Shown one piece after another: positions 35,054-43,638 of a stretch of 64,000 bases of DNA. Where the stretch lies: NCBI RefSeq assembly GCF_900104145.1, contig NZ_FNLB01000006.1, positions 1,137,001 to 1,201,000 on the forward strand. Direction: 5' to 3'. Position numbers and translations under genes: made by a program. The notes beneath the pieces are model-generated. The model was not told the origin of the DNA and ran no database searches. It saw only the letters and a list, made by a program, of their open reading frames with translations. The DNA comes from Pseudovibrio sp. Tun.PSC04-5.I4 (GTDB lineage Bacteria; Pseudomonadota; Alphaproteobacteria; Rhizobiales; Stappiaceae). Numbering within the stretch: position 1 is the stretch's first letter; each line of letters opens with the position of its first letter.

Positions 35054-36169
35054 ATGAGCTTTTTAAAAATAAACAACACCACCAAATCCTACGGCTCAAC
35101 CAAAGTGCTGCACAACATCGATATCGACGTGCAGGAAGGGGAATTCCTCGTTCTCGTTGGTCCATCAGGGTGCGGTAAGTCTACTCTGTTGAACATGATC
35201 GCAGGCCTTGAGGATATCACCTCCGGTGAGATCTCCATCAAAGGGCAGACCATGAACGGGGTCCACCCGTCCAAGCGTAACATTGCCATGGTGTTCCAGT
35301 CATACGCGCTGTACCCAAACATGACTGTTGGGCAAAACATCACCTTTGGTCTGGAAATGCACGGTGTTGCCAAATCCGAACGCGAGAAGTCTATGGGCAC
35401 AGTGGCAGAAATGCTGCAAATCACACCATTACTGAATCGCAAACCGGGCCAACTTTCAGGCGGTCAGCGCCAACGTGTGGCTATGGGGCGTGCATTGGTT
35501 CGTGACCCGGATGTCTTCCTGTTTGATGAACCGCTCTCCAACCTTGACGCAAAACTTCGCGTTGATATGCGGACTGAAATCAAGAAGTTACACCAGAAAC
35601 TGGGCACAACGATTGTCTACGTTACCCATGACCAGATCGAAGCGATGACGCTTTCAACACGCATCGCGGTGATGAATGGCGGGTACGTCCAGCAGCTTGG
35701 GTCGCCCAAGGAAATCTATGACACGCCGACAAACTTGTTTGTTGCAAGCTTCATGGGTTCCCCAAGCATGAACTTGCTGCCAGCGAAAGTAATCGCCAAT
35801 GGGGATGGCATTTTTGCGCAAGTGACAACAGGTCTGCAAGAACAGGTGAATCTCAAGTTCTCGCAGCCGACCGAAGCTCTTAAAGCTTTTGATCAGAAAG
35901 AGATTATCCTGGGTATCCGCCCAGAAGCAATCACAGATCCAGATGGTGCAGACCGCAAAGCAGGCCATGTGGAGCAGATCATGAACCGCGTGATCGTGAC
36001 AGAGCCAGCAGGCTCCGATACCTACGTGATGTCGTCTCTGAATGGTAAAGACTGCAACGCGCGTATGCGTGCTGATGCATTGGTGAAAGCTGGTGAAGAC
36101 GTGCCATTCGCGATCAATATGGATAAGGCTCTACCTTTCGATCCAGTCTCCGAGTTGCGGATCGCATAA
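35054..36169 (+). CDS. Sugar ABC transporter ATPase (MsmK/UgpC/GtsD type)
   Basis: 371-residue ATPase. Walker A GPSGCGKST is at residues 37-45, the Q-loop in MVFQSYALYP, the signature LSGGQRQRVA near residue 136, Walker B VFLFDEPLSNLD and the H-loop in YVTHDQIEAM. A C-terminal TOBE/OB regulatory domain (about residues 235-371) is that of CUT1 ATPases. It closes the importer operon and ends in a bidirectional terminator. Confidence 0.93.
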   Translation: MSFLKINNTTKSYGSTKVLHNIDIDVQEGEFLVLVGPSGCGKSTLLNMIAGLEDITSGEISIKGQTMNGVHPSKRNIAMVFQSYALYPNMTVGQNITFGLEMHGVAKSEREKSMGTVAEMLQITPLLNRKPGQLSGGQRQRVAMGRALVRDPDVFLFDEPLSNLDAKLRVDMRTEIKKLHQKLGTTIVYVTHDQIEAMTLSTRIAVMNGGYVQQLGSPKEIYDTPTNLFVASFMGSPSMNLLPAKVIANGDGIFAQVTTGLQEQVNLKFSQPTEALKAFDQKEIILGIRPEAITDPDGADRKAGHVEQIMNRVIVTEPAGSDTYVMSSLNGKDCNARMRADALVKAGEDVPFAINMDKALPFDPVSELRIA

Positions 36170-36195
36170 ACACGACACAGTTACAAATCACAAAA

Positions 36196-36224
36196 AGCCG
36201 GCTTGAAAAACAAGTCGGCTTTTT
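36196..36224. terminator. Bidirectional intrinsic terminator
   Basis: Arms AGCCGGCTTG (36196-36205) and CAAGTCGGCT (36211-36220) with one G.U-type mismatch, flanked by A-run and T-run. It separates the importer operon from the convergent metallo-beta-lactamase-fold gene. Confidence 0.82.
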
Positions 36225-36230
36225 GCTTGC

Positions 36231-36875
36231 TTAGTGTGCCTCGAGTTCCGCAATCTCGTCGTCCATAAGCGCTTGCCATTCTGCTTGAGTAACTTCTACG
36301 ATCCTGTAGGGACCAACTGCCACGCTGCAAAGCACAACATTAGCAGCCAACTCCCGCAGCCTTTTCAAAGTGATGAGTAAATCCGCCTTATCTCCCCCAT
36401 CATTGGTCATGATCAGTGTACGGAACGTGTTGTTATCTAAATAGATTGTGTCACCAGTAAAGAGATAATTCTTTCCGGTTGGAGAGGGGTAGTAGAAGCA
36501 AAGATTATTGTCGGTATGCCCAGGCGTATAAAGTGCCTGAAAGTCGTCTGAACCGGTAAAAGGTCCATTCCCTTGAAGATACCTGTCGGGAGTGGTGTCA
36601 CTGCTAAAGTGGCGAGCAGCCCTCTCATGAGCAATCAGTTTGGAGCCGAGTGCAAACCGGAGATCTCCAAGGCTCTGGGTAATCTCATGGTTATGGGTCA
36701 GATACTGTTCATCAACACCGCCCAACTCTCGAAGACTACTGATACTTTCCAAGTCATCAAAGTGCGAAATCAGTATGTTTCGCTCAGATGTTTTGAGCAA
36801 GTAGGCGTGGGAGGATAACGTTCCAAACCTCTTCTCCAATGGGACCTGCCATAAGTCGTCATAGATCTGGTTCAT
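36231..36875 (-). CDS. Metallo-beta-lactamase-fold protein with an incomplete metal motif
   Basis: 214-residue MBL-fold hydrolase. The fold is recognised by the TPGHTDNNLCFYY block and LFTGDTIYLDNN. The usual metal motif HxHxDH is replaced by HNHEIT in YLTHNHEIT, so the Asp and third His are lost and one metal site is probably absent. The start at 36875 has GGAGAG upstream. It diverges from soxR, and a SoxR-type promoter (36915-36945) points at this gene, so it is likely induced by redox-cycling compounds or superoxide. A role in thiol/persulfide or quinone detoxification is a guess. Confidence 0.75.
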   Translation of the reverse strand: MNQIYDDLWQVPLEKRFGTLSSHAYLLKTSERNILISHFDDLESISSLRELGGVDEQYLTHNHEITQSLGDLRFALGSKLIAHERAARHFSSDTTPDRYLQGNGPFTGSDDFQALYTPGHTDNNLCFYYPSPTGKNYLFTGDTIYLDNNTFRTLIMTNDGGDKADLLITLKRLRELAANVVLCSVAVGPYRIVEVTQAEWQALMDDEIAELEAH

Positions 36876-36914
36876 TTGTCTCTCCGCATTGTGATTTGTA
36901 TCTTGTTGTGTTTT

Positions 36915-36945
36915 GTTCTAATTCCTCAAGTAATGTTGAGGTCAA
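36915..36945 (-). promoter_or_regulatory. SoxR-controlled promoter reading toward the MBL-fold gene
   Basis: On the minus strand a TTGACC -35 (36940-36945) and TAGAAC -10 (36915-36920) are separated by exactly 19 bases. This over-long spacer is the hallmark of MerR/SoxR-activated promoters. The SoxR box lies inside the spacer. Confidence 0.75.
36924..36941. promoter_or_regulatory. SoxR box
   Basis: CCTCAAGTAATGTTGAGG, an 18-base dyad with both CCTCAA/TTGAGG arms of the known SoxR operator, located between soxR and the MBL-fold gene. Confidence 0.85.
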
Positions 36946-36967
36946 GAAGATAATGAAAGGATAGCCA

Positions 36968-37435
36968 ATGGTATCCGCAATGGGTTTGACAGTGGGGCAG
37001 GTGGCTGAAAGGAGTGGATTGGCTGTATCAGCTATACATTTCTATGAGGAAAAGGGCTTGGTCTCCTCGTGGCGCAACAACGCCAATCACCGCCGTTATT
37101 CTGCTGCGGTTCTCCGTAAAATAGCGGTGATAAAGGCTGCACAAAAACTGGGTGTGTCATTAAAAGAAATCAAAGCAGCAATGGAGCAGCTTCCAAACGA
37201 GAAGAAGATTACGGCTGCAGATTGGGCGAAGCTCTCTACGTGGTGGCAGCAGGATCTTGATAAACGCATTGCTGAGCTTCAAGATCTAAGAGAAGGTCTG
37301 AATGAGTGCATTGGCTGTGGTTGCCTGTCTTTGACCGATTGCCACCTGCTAAATCCAGAGGATAAGCTCGCAAAACAAGGGGCAGGAGCGCACCTATTAG
37401 GCTGGCGCAGTCAAGGAGGTGGTCATCATGAATGA
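36968..37435 (+). CDS. soxR: Redox-sensing activator SoxR (MerR family, 2Fe-2S)
   Basis: 155-residue MerR-family regulator whose 2Fe-2S cluster senses redox-active drugs or superoxide. The N-terminal winged helix (LTVGQVAERSGLAVSAIHFYEEKGL) is followed by a dimer coiled coil. The cluster ligands are four Cys in CIGCGCLSLTDC, the SoxR signature. The ATG at 36968 has AAAGGA upstream. No soxS is present, as is usual outside enteric bacteria, so SoxR acts directly on target promoters; the divergent MBL-fold gene is the nearest candidate. Confidence 0.93.
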   Translation: MVSAMGLTVGQVAERSGLAVSAIHFYEEKGLVSSWRNNANHRRYSAAVLRKIAVIKAAQKLGVSLKEIKAAMEQLPNEKKITAADWAKLSTWWQQDLDKRIAELQDLREGLNECIGCGCLSLTDCHLLNPEDKLAKQGAGAHLLGWRSQGGGHHE

Positions 37436-37552
37436 CTCCGCGAAACCAACCTTTTGCGAGCAGGTCTTGACTCCAAACGGGAACTCCAAAACTGAATATC
37501 TCTGTTGAACCAAGAGGATAAGCAGGCGCTGATGCAAGCGCCCATTGGTTCG

Positions 37553-38281
37553 CTAAAGCAGTGCTATGCCAACGCTCATTCCACCACATACAAAGAGTGT
37601 CTGCCCGGTGATAAAGCTGGATTTGGGATCAGCAAAGAACATGAACGCATTGGTGATGTCCTCAGGTGTGCCAATCCGCCCAACTGGAATGTTCTCCGCT
37701 AGCTTTTCTTCTTGCTCACTCCCCTTGGGAATTATTCCCCAAAAATTGTCTGTCAAAACAGGACCCGGCGCCACAACATTCACGGTGATTTGATGCTGTG
37801 CCAACTCCAATGCCCATGTGCGAGCCATCCCAATCATACCGGCTTTGGACGCGCTGTAGGCAGTGCGGGTTTTTGCACCGAGGGCTGCCCGTGAGCCATT
37901 GAACAGGACGCGCCCAAACTTGCACTCTTTCATGCTTGGCAAAAACGCTTTGAGCAATGTGAGCGCTGACCCAAGATGAAGCTGAGCCAAGTCACTGATA
38001 TCGTCAGGTTCAGCCTCTTCCACCAGATTAGGGATAATCATACCAGCGTTGTGAACCAGATGGGTTACATCATGTTGCGCCGCAATGGTTTTTGCAACGT
38101 CACTGACTTGTGCTTTGTCGAATAAATCGGTCTTGTAAAACTCAAGGTTTTCGTGGCTAAACTCCGGTTCACGGCGAGAGATGCAGAGAACCTTGTATCC
38201 GGCATCCAGCATTTCCTTGGCGAGAGATGCACCGATGCCCTTGTTACCACCGGTGATAACTGCTGTGTAGGAGGGGGGCAT
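37553..38281 (-). CDS. Short-chain dehydrogenase/reductase, last gene of the aromatic operon
   Basis: 242-residue classical SDR with TGGNKGIG (residues 10-17), HNAGM, and an intact catalytic Ser and Tyr-x-x-x-Lys (NGSRAAL and YSASKAG). The ATG at 38281 is inside the TGA of the cyclase gene and has AGGAGA upstream, so it is coupled to it. As the last gene of the Rieske operon it may oxidise or reduce an indole-derived carbonyl/alcohol such as dioxindole/isatin (inference). The alcohol substrate cannot be read from the sequence. Confidence 0.83.
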   Translation of the reverse strand: MPPSYTAVITGGNKGIGASLAKEMLDAGYKVLCISRREPEFSHENLEFYKTDLFDKAQVSDVAKTIAAQHDVTHLVHNAGMIIPNLVEEAEPDDISDLAQLHLGSALTLLKAFLPSMKECKFGRVLFNGSRAALGAKTRTAYSASKAGMIGMARTWALELAQHQITVNVVAPGPVLTDNFWGIIPKGSEQEEKLAENIPVGRIGTPEDITNAFMFFADPKSSFITGQTLFVCGGMSVGIALL

Positions 38282-39087
38282 CACTGTTCTCCTTTCGGGA
38301 CGAGTGCCAACACCCGCAACGGGCTTCCTGTTCCATTTTTAATCTTGAGGGGAGCACACAGGATCATCGCACCGGTCGCTGGCAGCAGGTCTAGATTTGC
38401 CATGCACTGCAACCCATACTTACCGGCTCCATGAAGGTAATAATGCGCAGGATAAGGTGGGGTATAATGCATGCCTTGCCCTGCGTCTGTACCAACAGTT
38501 TCAGTTCCAAATCCACGAATATTGCGATGCTCTATCAAGAGCTTAATGGCGTCTGGCGTTGGCCCCGGTGAGTGCGGGCCATCATCTTGCATGTTAAGAT
38601 AAGCAGCCCCTTTGCGCTTGCCCCAGTCCGTCCGCATAAAGACCCAGCAACCTTCTGGGATGCGCCCATGTTCGGCTTCCCAGTTCTCAATCATTGCAGG
38701 TGTCAGTTCAAAATCAGCATCAGCTGCTGCACCATCAGAGCAATCAATTACAACCACCGGGCCAATGAAGTTTTCAGAGGGGATAGAATCCACGGTGTTG
38801 TTGGGCAGATCCTTGCCGGAAACCCAGTGCGAAGGTGCATCAAAATGCGTACCGGTGTGTTCCGAGCACGTAAATGTATTCCACTTCCATGCCGGTCCGC
38901 GATGATCGTAGGCAGATATCTCCTCCATACGGAAACGGGCACATTGTCCAAACTCAGGGGGAAGAACAATCACGGGAAAGTCCGGGTCCAGCGTGTGTGT
39001 GAGGTCTACAATTTCGACCTCACCACAAACCAGAGCGCTGCTGAGCATCTCAAGTGCTGTTTTCTGTTTGTCTGCAACAAGTTCCAT
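38281..39087 (-). CDS. Cyclase-family metal hydrolase, isatin hydrolase-like
   Basis: 268-residue member of the cyclase (kynurenine formamidase/isatin hydrolase) family. The metal motif HxGTHxDxPxH is complete: His77, Gly79, Thr80, His81, Asp83, Pro85, His87. Isatin hydrolases of this family convert isatin to isatinate with Mn2+; one was characterised from the related marine bacterium Labrenzia. The flanking aromatic Trp-rich segment (PAWKWNTFTCSEH) resembles the isatin hydrolase N-terminal part from memory. It lies in the operon with a Rieske oxygenase and a CoA ligase. Arylformamidase (tryptophan catabolism) is the main alternative; no kynureninase or dioxygenase gene accompanies it. Confidence 0.75.
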   Translation of the reverse strand: MELVADKQKTALEMLSSALVCGEVEIVDLTHTLDPDFPVIVLPPEFGQCARFRMEEISAYDHRGPAWKWNTFTCSEHTGTHFDAPSHWVSGKDLPNNTVDSIPSENFIGPVVVIDCSDGAAADADFELTPAMIENWEAEHGRIPEGCWVFMRTDWGKRKGAAYLNMQDDGPHSPGPTPDAIKLLIEHRNIRGFGTETVGTDAGQGMHYTPPYPAHYYLHGAGKYGLQCMANLDLLPATGAMILCAPLKIKNGTGSPLRVLALVPKGEQ

Positions 39088-39089
39088 AG

Positions 39090-40349
39090 TTACAGCGCCT
39101 CCAAGCTAGTGAGTTCTTTTTCAAGCACTTTCGGGCTTTCCATAAACTTCCGGCGGATGTCTTTTGCAACATCACCAACGTAAACATCCTCCAATCCATT
39201 CTGCAAAGCTTTCACCAATTCTCTGGCTAGGGCGTTTGCAGGCACTTTGGGTGGAGGAAGCGGCTGATGCCATTCATCATCCGTTGGGCCAGTGTAAACG
39301 TTCACAACCCGAATACCGGAGGTGGCCAATTCTGCGCGTAAACACTGCGAGAACGAATGAGCAGCGGCGTTGGAGGCCGCGAAGCTGCCAAAGGCCGGAC
39401 TATTTATGAGAGAATAAACCGAGAGAACGTTGACCCAGGCCACAGCGCAATTAACGCCGTCTGCACTGCGTCCAGCCATTCCGGGTGCAAAGGCTTGTGC
39501 CAGCCGCATAAGGCCGAAATAGTTGACTTGCATCTCGTCCATAGCAAATCCAATATCATCGCGATCCTGAATGCCACCGGGCCTTACAAAACGGGCGTTG
39601 TTGATGAGGATATCAACCTTGCCCCCAATCTCGGCTGCCAGCTCTTTAACGGAAGTGGTATCCGTCACATCAAGTGGAACAACCTCAACTCCTTGAAGGC
39701 GTTGCAGTTCCCTGCGCCACTGATACGGGCGCCAGCCCTCCGCCTCGCCAACAAACACTGTAGACGCCCCAGCAGAAAGCAACTGATTTGCAAGAGCCAT
39801 ACAATTGGGATTACGGGCATCTGTAATCAGTATACGGCGGTGTTTGGGGTCACAAGTGAGTTCACGAAGCTGCATATCATCCCCTTGATTAGCGGTGTCT
39901 TCCAGCGGCATAGCAAGAAAAACACTCTGACCGGATTTGTCTAACCGATTGATCAGCCGCACATTATCGCTCACCTCAACATCACCATGCAGATGGCATA
40001 TGACTGAAGGGCCGATATCCAGTTGCACAGTCCCTAATCTCCAAGGCATGCGTTCTTTAAAGTAGGTGCTGGTGCTAGTGCGCACGGTCGATGTGGCGAT
40101 CAGCTTGCCAAGCGGAGAAACCTCCTGCCAGATCAAGTTATTAGATAAACAATGACTGCAAGCATCTCGCGCAGGATATTGAATTGACACACATTCCGGT
40201 TCTCCGCAAACTTGCAACATAAACCGGCCTTCAGCGGCAGCTGCAGCCAAAAACAACGCAGTTCGACTGCGAAGATGCGACGGCAGAGTAGGGACACGGG
40301 TACGAAGCTGAGGGTTCTTTTTGAGTGGCTTTTGGATGGGAGTAACCAT
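39090..40349 (-). CDS. DUF35 OB-fold/zinc-ribbon protein fused to a degenerate SDR domain
   Basis: 419 residues with two parts. Residues about 30-150 are a DUF35 (zinc ribbon plus OB-fold) domain with Cys48, Cys53, Cys64 and Cys67. Residues about 168-415 are an SDR Rossmann domain. In the SDR part the glycine motif is altered (ITDARNPNC) and the catalytic Tyr and Lys are replaced by Phe323 and Asn327, so it is probably not a dehydrogenase. DUF35 proteins pair with thiolase-like proteins (acyl-CoA binding or retro-aldolase complexes). The gene starts one base inside the thiolase-like gene's stop, strongly suggesting a complex. I know no characterised example of this fusion. Confidence 0.8.
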   Translation of the reverse strand: MVTPIQKPLKKNPQLRTRVPTLPSHLRSRTALFLAAAAAEGRFMLQVCGEPECVSIQYPARDACSHCLSNNLIWQEVSPLGKLIATSTVRTSTSTYFKERMPWRLGTVQLDIGPSVICHLHGDVEVSDNVRLINRLDKSGQSVFLAMPLEDTANQGDDMQLRELTCDPKHRRILITDARNPNCMALANQLLSAGASTVFVGEAEGWRPYQWRRELQRLQGVEVVPLDVTDTTSVKELAAEIGGKVDILINNARFVRPGGIQDRDDIGFAMDEMQVNYFGLMRLAQAFAPGMAGRSADGVNCAVAWVNVLSVYSLINSPAFGSFAASNAAAHSFSQCLRAELATSGIRVVNVYTGPTDDEWHQPLPPPKVPANALARELVKALQNGLEDVYVGDVAKDIRRKFMESPKVLEKELTSLEAL

Positions 40350-41527
40350 CAGTTATTCCCCCGCAAAATAGCAGCGCTGGTACAAACACCGCGATCATAG
40401 TTGATGACACCAAAGCCGGAAACCAAAGCAGTGTTGGCACCGCTCACCTGTGTTCCGTCAGCTGTCCCAGTCACTTGGCGCAGAGCTTCCACAAGCCCGA
40501 TAAACCCACCAGCAGCCCCGGCCTGACCGGCAGAAAGCTGCCCGCCAGAAGTGTTGTGGGGGAAATTGCCATTAATTGTCAGGTCTTTATCAGCAAGGAA
40601 CTGAGCAGCTTCCCCTTTGCCACAAAACCCAAGATCTTCTATCTGCATCATGACGATGATGGGATAATCATCATAGCTCTGTAGGATATCTATTTTGTCT
40701 GGACCGTGACCAGCCATCTCGTAAAGCTCGTCGATGTCCATAGCCCAACCGCCGCGCATTTGTATGGGATCCTCAGGAAAAGCGTTGTGGCGCTCAATGG
40801 TTGCGCTGATGTGTGCGTAAGGTATCCCCGCTGCCACCGCATCTTCTTCCCGCATCACCAGAAAACTCTCCGCTCCAGCCACAGGCATGACGCAATCATA
40901 TAGAGTGATCGGATCACTGATCTCGCGGCCCAGTAAATACTCGCTCATGGTGAGCGGCTTTTTCATTATTGCGTTCTTGTTCCTCAACGCATTTTCCCGC
41001 TGAGACACACAGATTTTGCCAAAATCTTCCCGTGTCGCACCAAACTCGCGCATGTAATAATCGGTCAGCAACGCAAAGCAAGCATTGGGCCCGCCAGCGC
41101 CATATGGGTAGGAGGCATCCTGCGCAAAGCGCGAGAAACTACTCAACATCCTCCGAAAACTATCCACGTGGTTGGTATCACCTGCTACACAAGCCACCAC
41201 GTTTGCATCGCCGCTTTGAACGGCACGAGCAGCGCGGCGAAGAGCGCTTGGGCCACTTGCGCCGCCCTGTGGAATGTGGTCCAGCCAGCGAGGTATCAAC
41301 CCCAGATGCTGGGTTAATCCCACAGCTGTATCAGGAAACAGCGAGAAGCTGGAGACGGAAAACCCGTCAATGTCCCGTGGCAATAAACCGGCAGACTTGA
41401 TTGATTCTCTGAGCGCTTTGGCAATCCACCAATGTGCGGTCTCAACCGAGTAACGCTCATACGGCGTGCTGGCAGGCGCTGCCAACACCACTCCGTCATA
41501 CCCCATGCGTTTTCGAGTTATACTCAT
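40349..41527 (-). CDS. Thiolase-superfamily protein of the SCPx/Ltp2 retro-aldolase type, lacking the catalytic Cys
   Basis: 392-residue thiolase-fold protein. The position of the nucleophilic Cys reads GGASG (residues 88-92), so no thiolase Cys is there, and the usual C-terminal GHP motif is GQAG (His replaced by Gln335). Such Cys-less homologues occur in lipid-transfer-type proteins. In Ltp2, partnered with a DUF35 protein, they catalyse retro-aldol cleavage of a 3-hydroxyacyl-CoA. SYDDYP (284-289) sits in the region of the Ltp2 active site. It overlaps the ligase gene by four bases and the DUF35-SDR gene by one base. Ordinary acetyl-CoA acetyltransferase activity is unlikely. Confidence 0.82.
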   Translation of the reverse strand: MSITRKRMGYDGVVLAAPASTPYERYSVETAHWWIAKALRESIKSAGLLPRDIDGFSVSSFSLFPDTAVGLTQHLGLIPRWLDHIPQGGASGPSALRRAARAVQSGDANVVACVAGDTNHVDSFRRMLSSFSRFAQDASYPYGAGGPNACFALLTDYYMREFGATREDFGKICVSQRENALRNKNAIMKKPLTMSEYLLGREISDPITLYDCVMPVAGAESFLVMREEDAVAAGIPYAHISATIERHNAFPEDPIQMRGGWAMDIDELYEMAGHGPDKIDILQSYDDYPIIVMMQIEDLGFCGKGEAAQFLADKDLTINGNFPHNTSGGQLSAGQAGAAGGFIGLVEALRQVTGTADGTQVSGANTALVSGFGVINYDRGVCTSAAILRGNN

Positions 41528-43146
41528 GAAACCAGCTGCCTCCGCTTTAAGTGTGTAGTGTTGAAGGTCATAGAATTATCAAGCAATTCAAGGGCTTGCT
41601 GCTTTAGCGTCGCTCGGTGAATTTTTTGCGTGGAAGTGAGTGGAAGTGCGTTGCTAAAGGAGATAAAGCCCGGAACCTTGTAATAGGCCATCCGTTCCAA
41701 CCCCCAGCGCACAATTTCCTCTGCCTGAGCCTGCGTTTTGTCCTTGCGCCATACAATAGATGCAAAAACTTCATTCTCGCGGATAGGGTCAGGAACAGGG
41801 CAAACGGCGACAGCCTCAATGTCTGGATGCTGCATCAAGACCGATTCCACATCAACAGCGGCGATGTTTTCACCACTGCGGCGGATCACGTTCTTCTTGC
41901 GATCAACAAAAAAGAAATCCCCGTCCGTGTCACGTCTGACAATATCACCTGTATGGAACCAACCGCCCTCCCAAGCCTCCAAGGTCGCAGCCTCATCCTT
42001 GAAGTAGGAGGAGAAGAACCCTGCGCGCGGCGAGGAGCCTTTGCGCCTCACCAACAGCTCACCGGGTTCTGTACCCTCAATCGGAGTTCCATCATCGCCC
42101 ATGATGCACACATCCATCTCAGGGCCCGGATGGCCGAGGCAACTCATGCCGCGTTTGCGAGGTTCCGTATTTGCTGCAATCACTGAGCCTGCGCCGGTTT
42201 CTGTCATAGCCCATGCTTCGACAAGGGGAATGTCGAAGCGCTCTTCAAACGGAATGTGCAGCTTGGCATCTATGCCCGCGCCAAACCCAAACCGAGCGGA
42301 ATGCGCCTTGTCTTCAGGTGCATTCGGCATGCTCATCAAAATGGACGGCATCACACCCAGATAATGCAGGCAAGTCGCATTTGCGTCACGAACGTTTTGC
42401 CACCATGATCGGGGGTGGAACCTATCGAGAACTGTCAGACACCCCCCAACAGCGATCATTGCCATGGCAGAGTAAGTCATCGCGTTCATGTGGAAGATTG
42501 GCAGCGGCGTAATCATACGCTCACCGTCTTCACTCAAGGAGCATATGCCGCCCGCATTGGCGTACCAGTGCCCCGCCTCCAGAAAGTACAGGTTGGAAAG
42601 CACACAGCCTTTGGGGCTTCCGGTGGTGCCGGATGTGTAAAGCATCGCCGCAGGATCTCCCTGCTTGGCAACGTAATCGTCCTTGGCACAAGTCTCATTC
42701 AAAACGGGCAGCTCTTCGCCAAGCACAGCAACGGGAAAATGCTGCTCACTGTCTTGCGCTGCTCGTTCCAGATCCGGTCGCCGCGCATCAATGCAAACTG
42801 CAAGAACGGGCTCGGCATGCCACCCGATATATTCCAGCTCAGAGCTTTGCAGATCCGGGTTGATGGGCACAATAACAACACCAAGGGCATTGAGCGCGAT
42901 CCAGTGCAGGAAGAATGCAGGCCGGTTCTCCATTAGAACAAGAACCCGGTCTCCGGCTCTCAATCCAGCAGCATTATAGGAGGTCACAGCATCTTTGATC
43001 TGCGCATAGGCCTGCTTGTAGGTGATCTCACCCGCACCAATACCGTAAATACCAGCGGTTTCTGGCAGCACATTCAAGAAAGGGCGGTCCGGCCATTTAA
43101 GAACTGCTTTGCCAAACACATCATAGATAGATCGTTCTGTATTCAT
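41524..43146 (-). CDS. AMP-forming acyl/aryl-CoA ligase (CaiC-like)
   Basis: 540-residue ANL-superfamily enzyme that activates a carboxylic acid to a CoA thioester. Motifs: P-loop LYTSGTTGSPKG, EAWAMTETGAG, GWFHTGDIV, hinge VDRKKNVIRRSGENIAAV and the C-terminal catalytic Lys in STQKIHRAT. Placement between the Rieske oxygenase and the thiolase-like gene indicates it activates the oxygenated product so that the side chain can be cleaved as acetyl-CoA or a similar thioester. It overlaps the thiolase-like gene by four bases and follows the beta-subunit gene after ten bases. Confidence 0.88.
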   Translation of the reverse strand: MNTERSIYDVFGKAVLKWPDRPFLNVLPETAGIYGIGAGEITYKQAYAQIKDAVTSYNAAGLRAGDRVLVLMENRPAFFLHWIALNALGVVIVPINPDLQSSELEYIGWHAEPVLAVCIDARRPDLERAAQDSEQHFPVAVLGEELPVLNETCAKDDYVAKQGDPAAMLYTSGTTGSPKGCVLSNLYFLEAGHWYANAGGICSLSEDGERMITPLPIFHMNAMTYSAMAMIAVGGCLTVLDRFHPRSWWQNVRDANATCLHYLGVMPSILMSMPNAPEDKAHSARFGFGAGIDAKLHIPFEERFDIPLVEAWAMTETGAGSVIAANTEPRKRGMSCLGHPGPEMDVCIMGDDGTPIEGTEPGELLVRRKGSSPRAGFFSSYFKDEAATLEAWEGGWFHTGDIVRRDTDGDFFFVDRKKNVIRRSGENIAAVDVESVLMQHPDIEAVAVCPVPDPIRENEVFASIVWRKDKTQAQAEEIVRWGLERMAYYKVPGFISFSNALPLTSTQKIHRATLKQQALELLDNSMTFNTTHLKRRQLVS

Positions 43147-43155
43147 AAAAGCTAC

Positions 43156-43638
43156 CTAGATAAACAGCTGGATGTTGCCAAAGGCAGCATCGCAGTTGAG
43201 CAGATCGACCCGCTTCAGTTTCATGCGTAACTCACCATCTATCATCGTGAAATGATGGTGCACCGTTGCAGCCAGCAAGAACTGGTTATCAAGCCGCGCC
43301 TCCACGTAATGCACGGAAGTGCGCGTGGTGTAAGACTCTGAGACACTGTCAAACTCTTCAATACTTGGCCGGTTAAGGATGTGAGAACAGCGGCTTTTTG
43401 GTTTTTGTGAAAACGTCCGCAAACCGTTCAAACGCTCAACGCGCAGCTTCCGCAAAAACTCATCCTCATACATAAGGGAGCTCATGTTTTTCGGGTCACG
43501 TTGTTGGTAATCCAGCGGCATCCAGTAGTAGCTGTCCGGCCCCCACAACTCCAGCCATTCATCAAAGCGGCCTTCATCAATGAGGCGGGCCTCAAGGTAG
43601 ACAAAGTCAATCAAGTCATCACGCGTCGGCAAGGTCAT
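43156..43638 (-). CDS. Aromatic-ring-hydroxylating oxygenase, beta subunit
   Basis: 160-residue small subunit of a Rieske non-heme iron oxygenase, an SnoaL-like cone fold that stabilises the alpha trimer. It shows the usual N terminus (FVYLEARLIDEGRFDEWLEL) and the YWMPLDYQQRDPKN turn. The gene overlaps the alpha-subunit gene by 20 bases, so the two are made together. It has no catalytic residue of its own. Confidence 0.88.
   Translation of the reverse strand: MTLPTRDDLIDFVYLEARLIDEGRFDEWLELWGPDSYYWMPLDYQQRDPKNMSSLMYEDEFLRKLRVERLNGLRTFSQKPKSRCSHILNRPSIEEFDSVSESYTTRTSVHYVEARLDNQFLLAATVHHHFTMIDGELRMKLKRVDLLNCDAAFGNIQLFI

Noticed and set aside
40349..41527. Calling the protein an acetyl-CoA acetyltransferase
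   Set aside because: The nucleophilic Cys and active-site His positions are not conserved.
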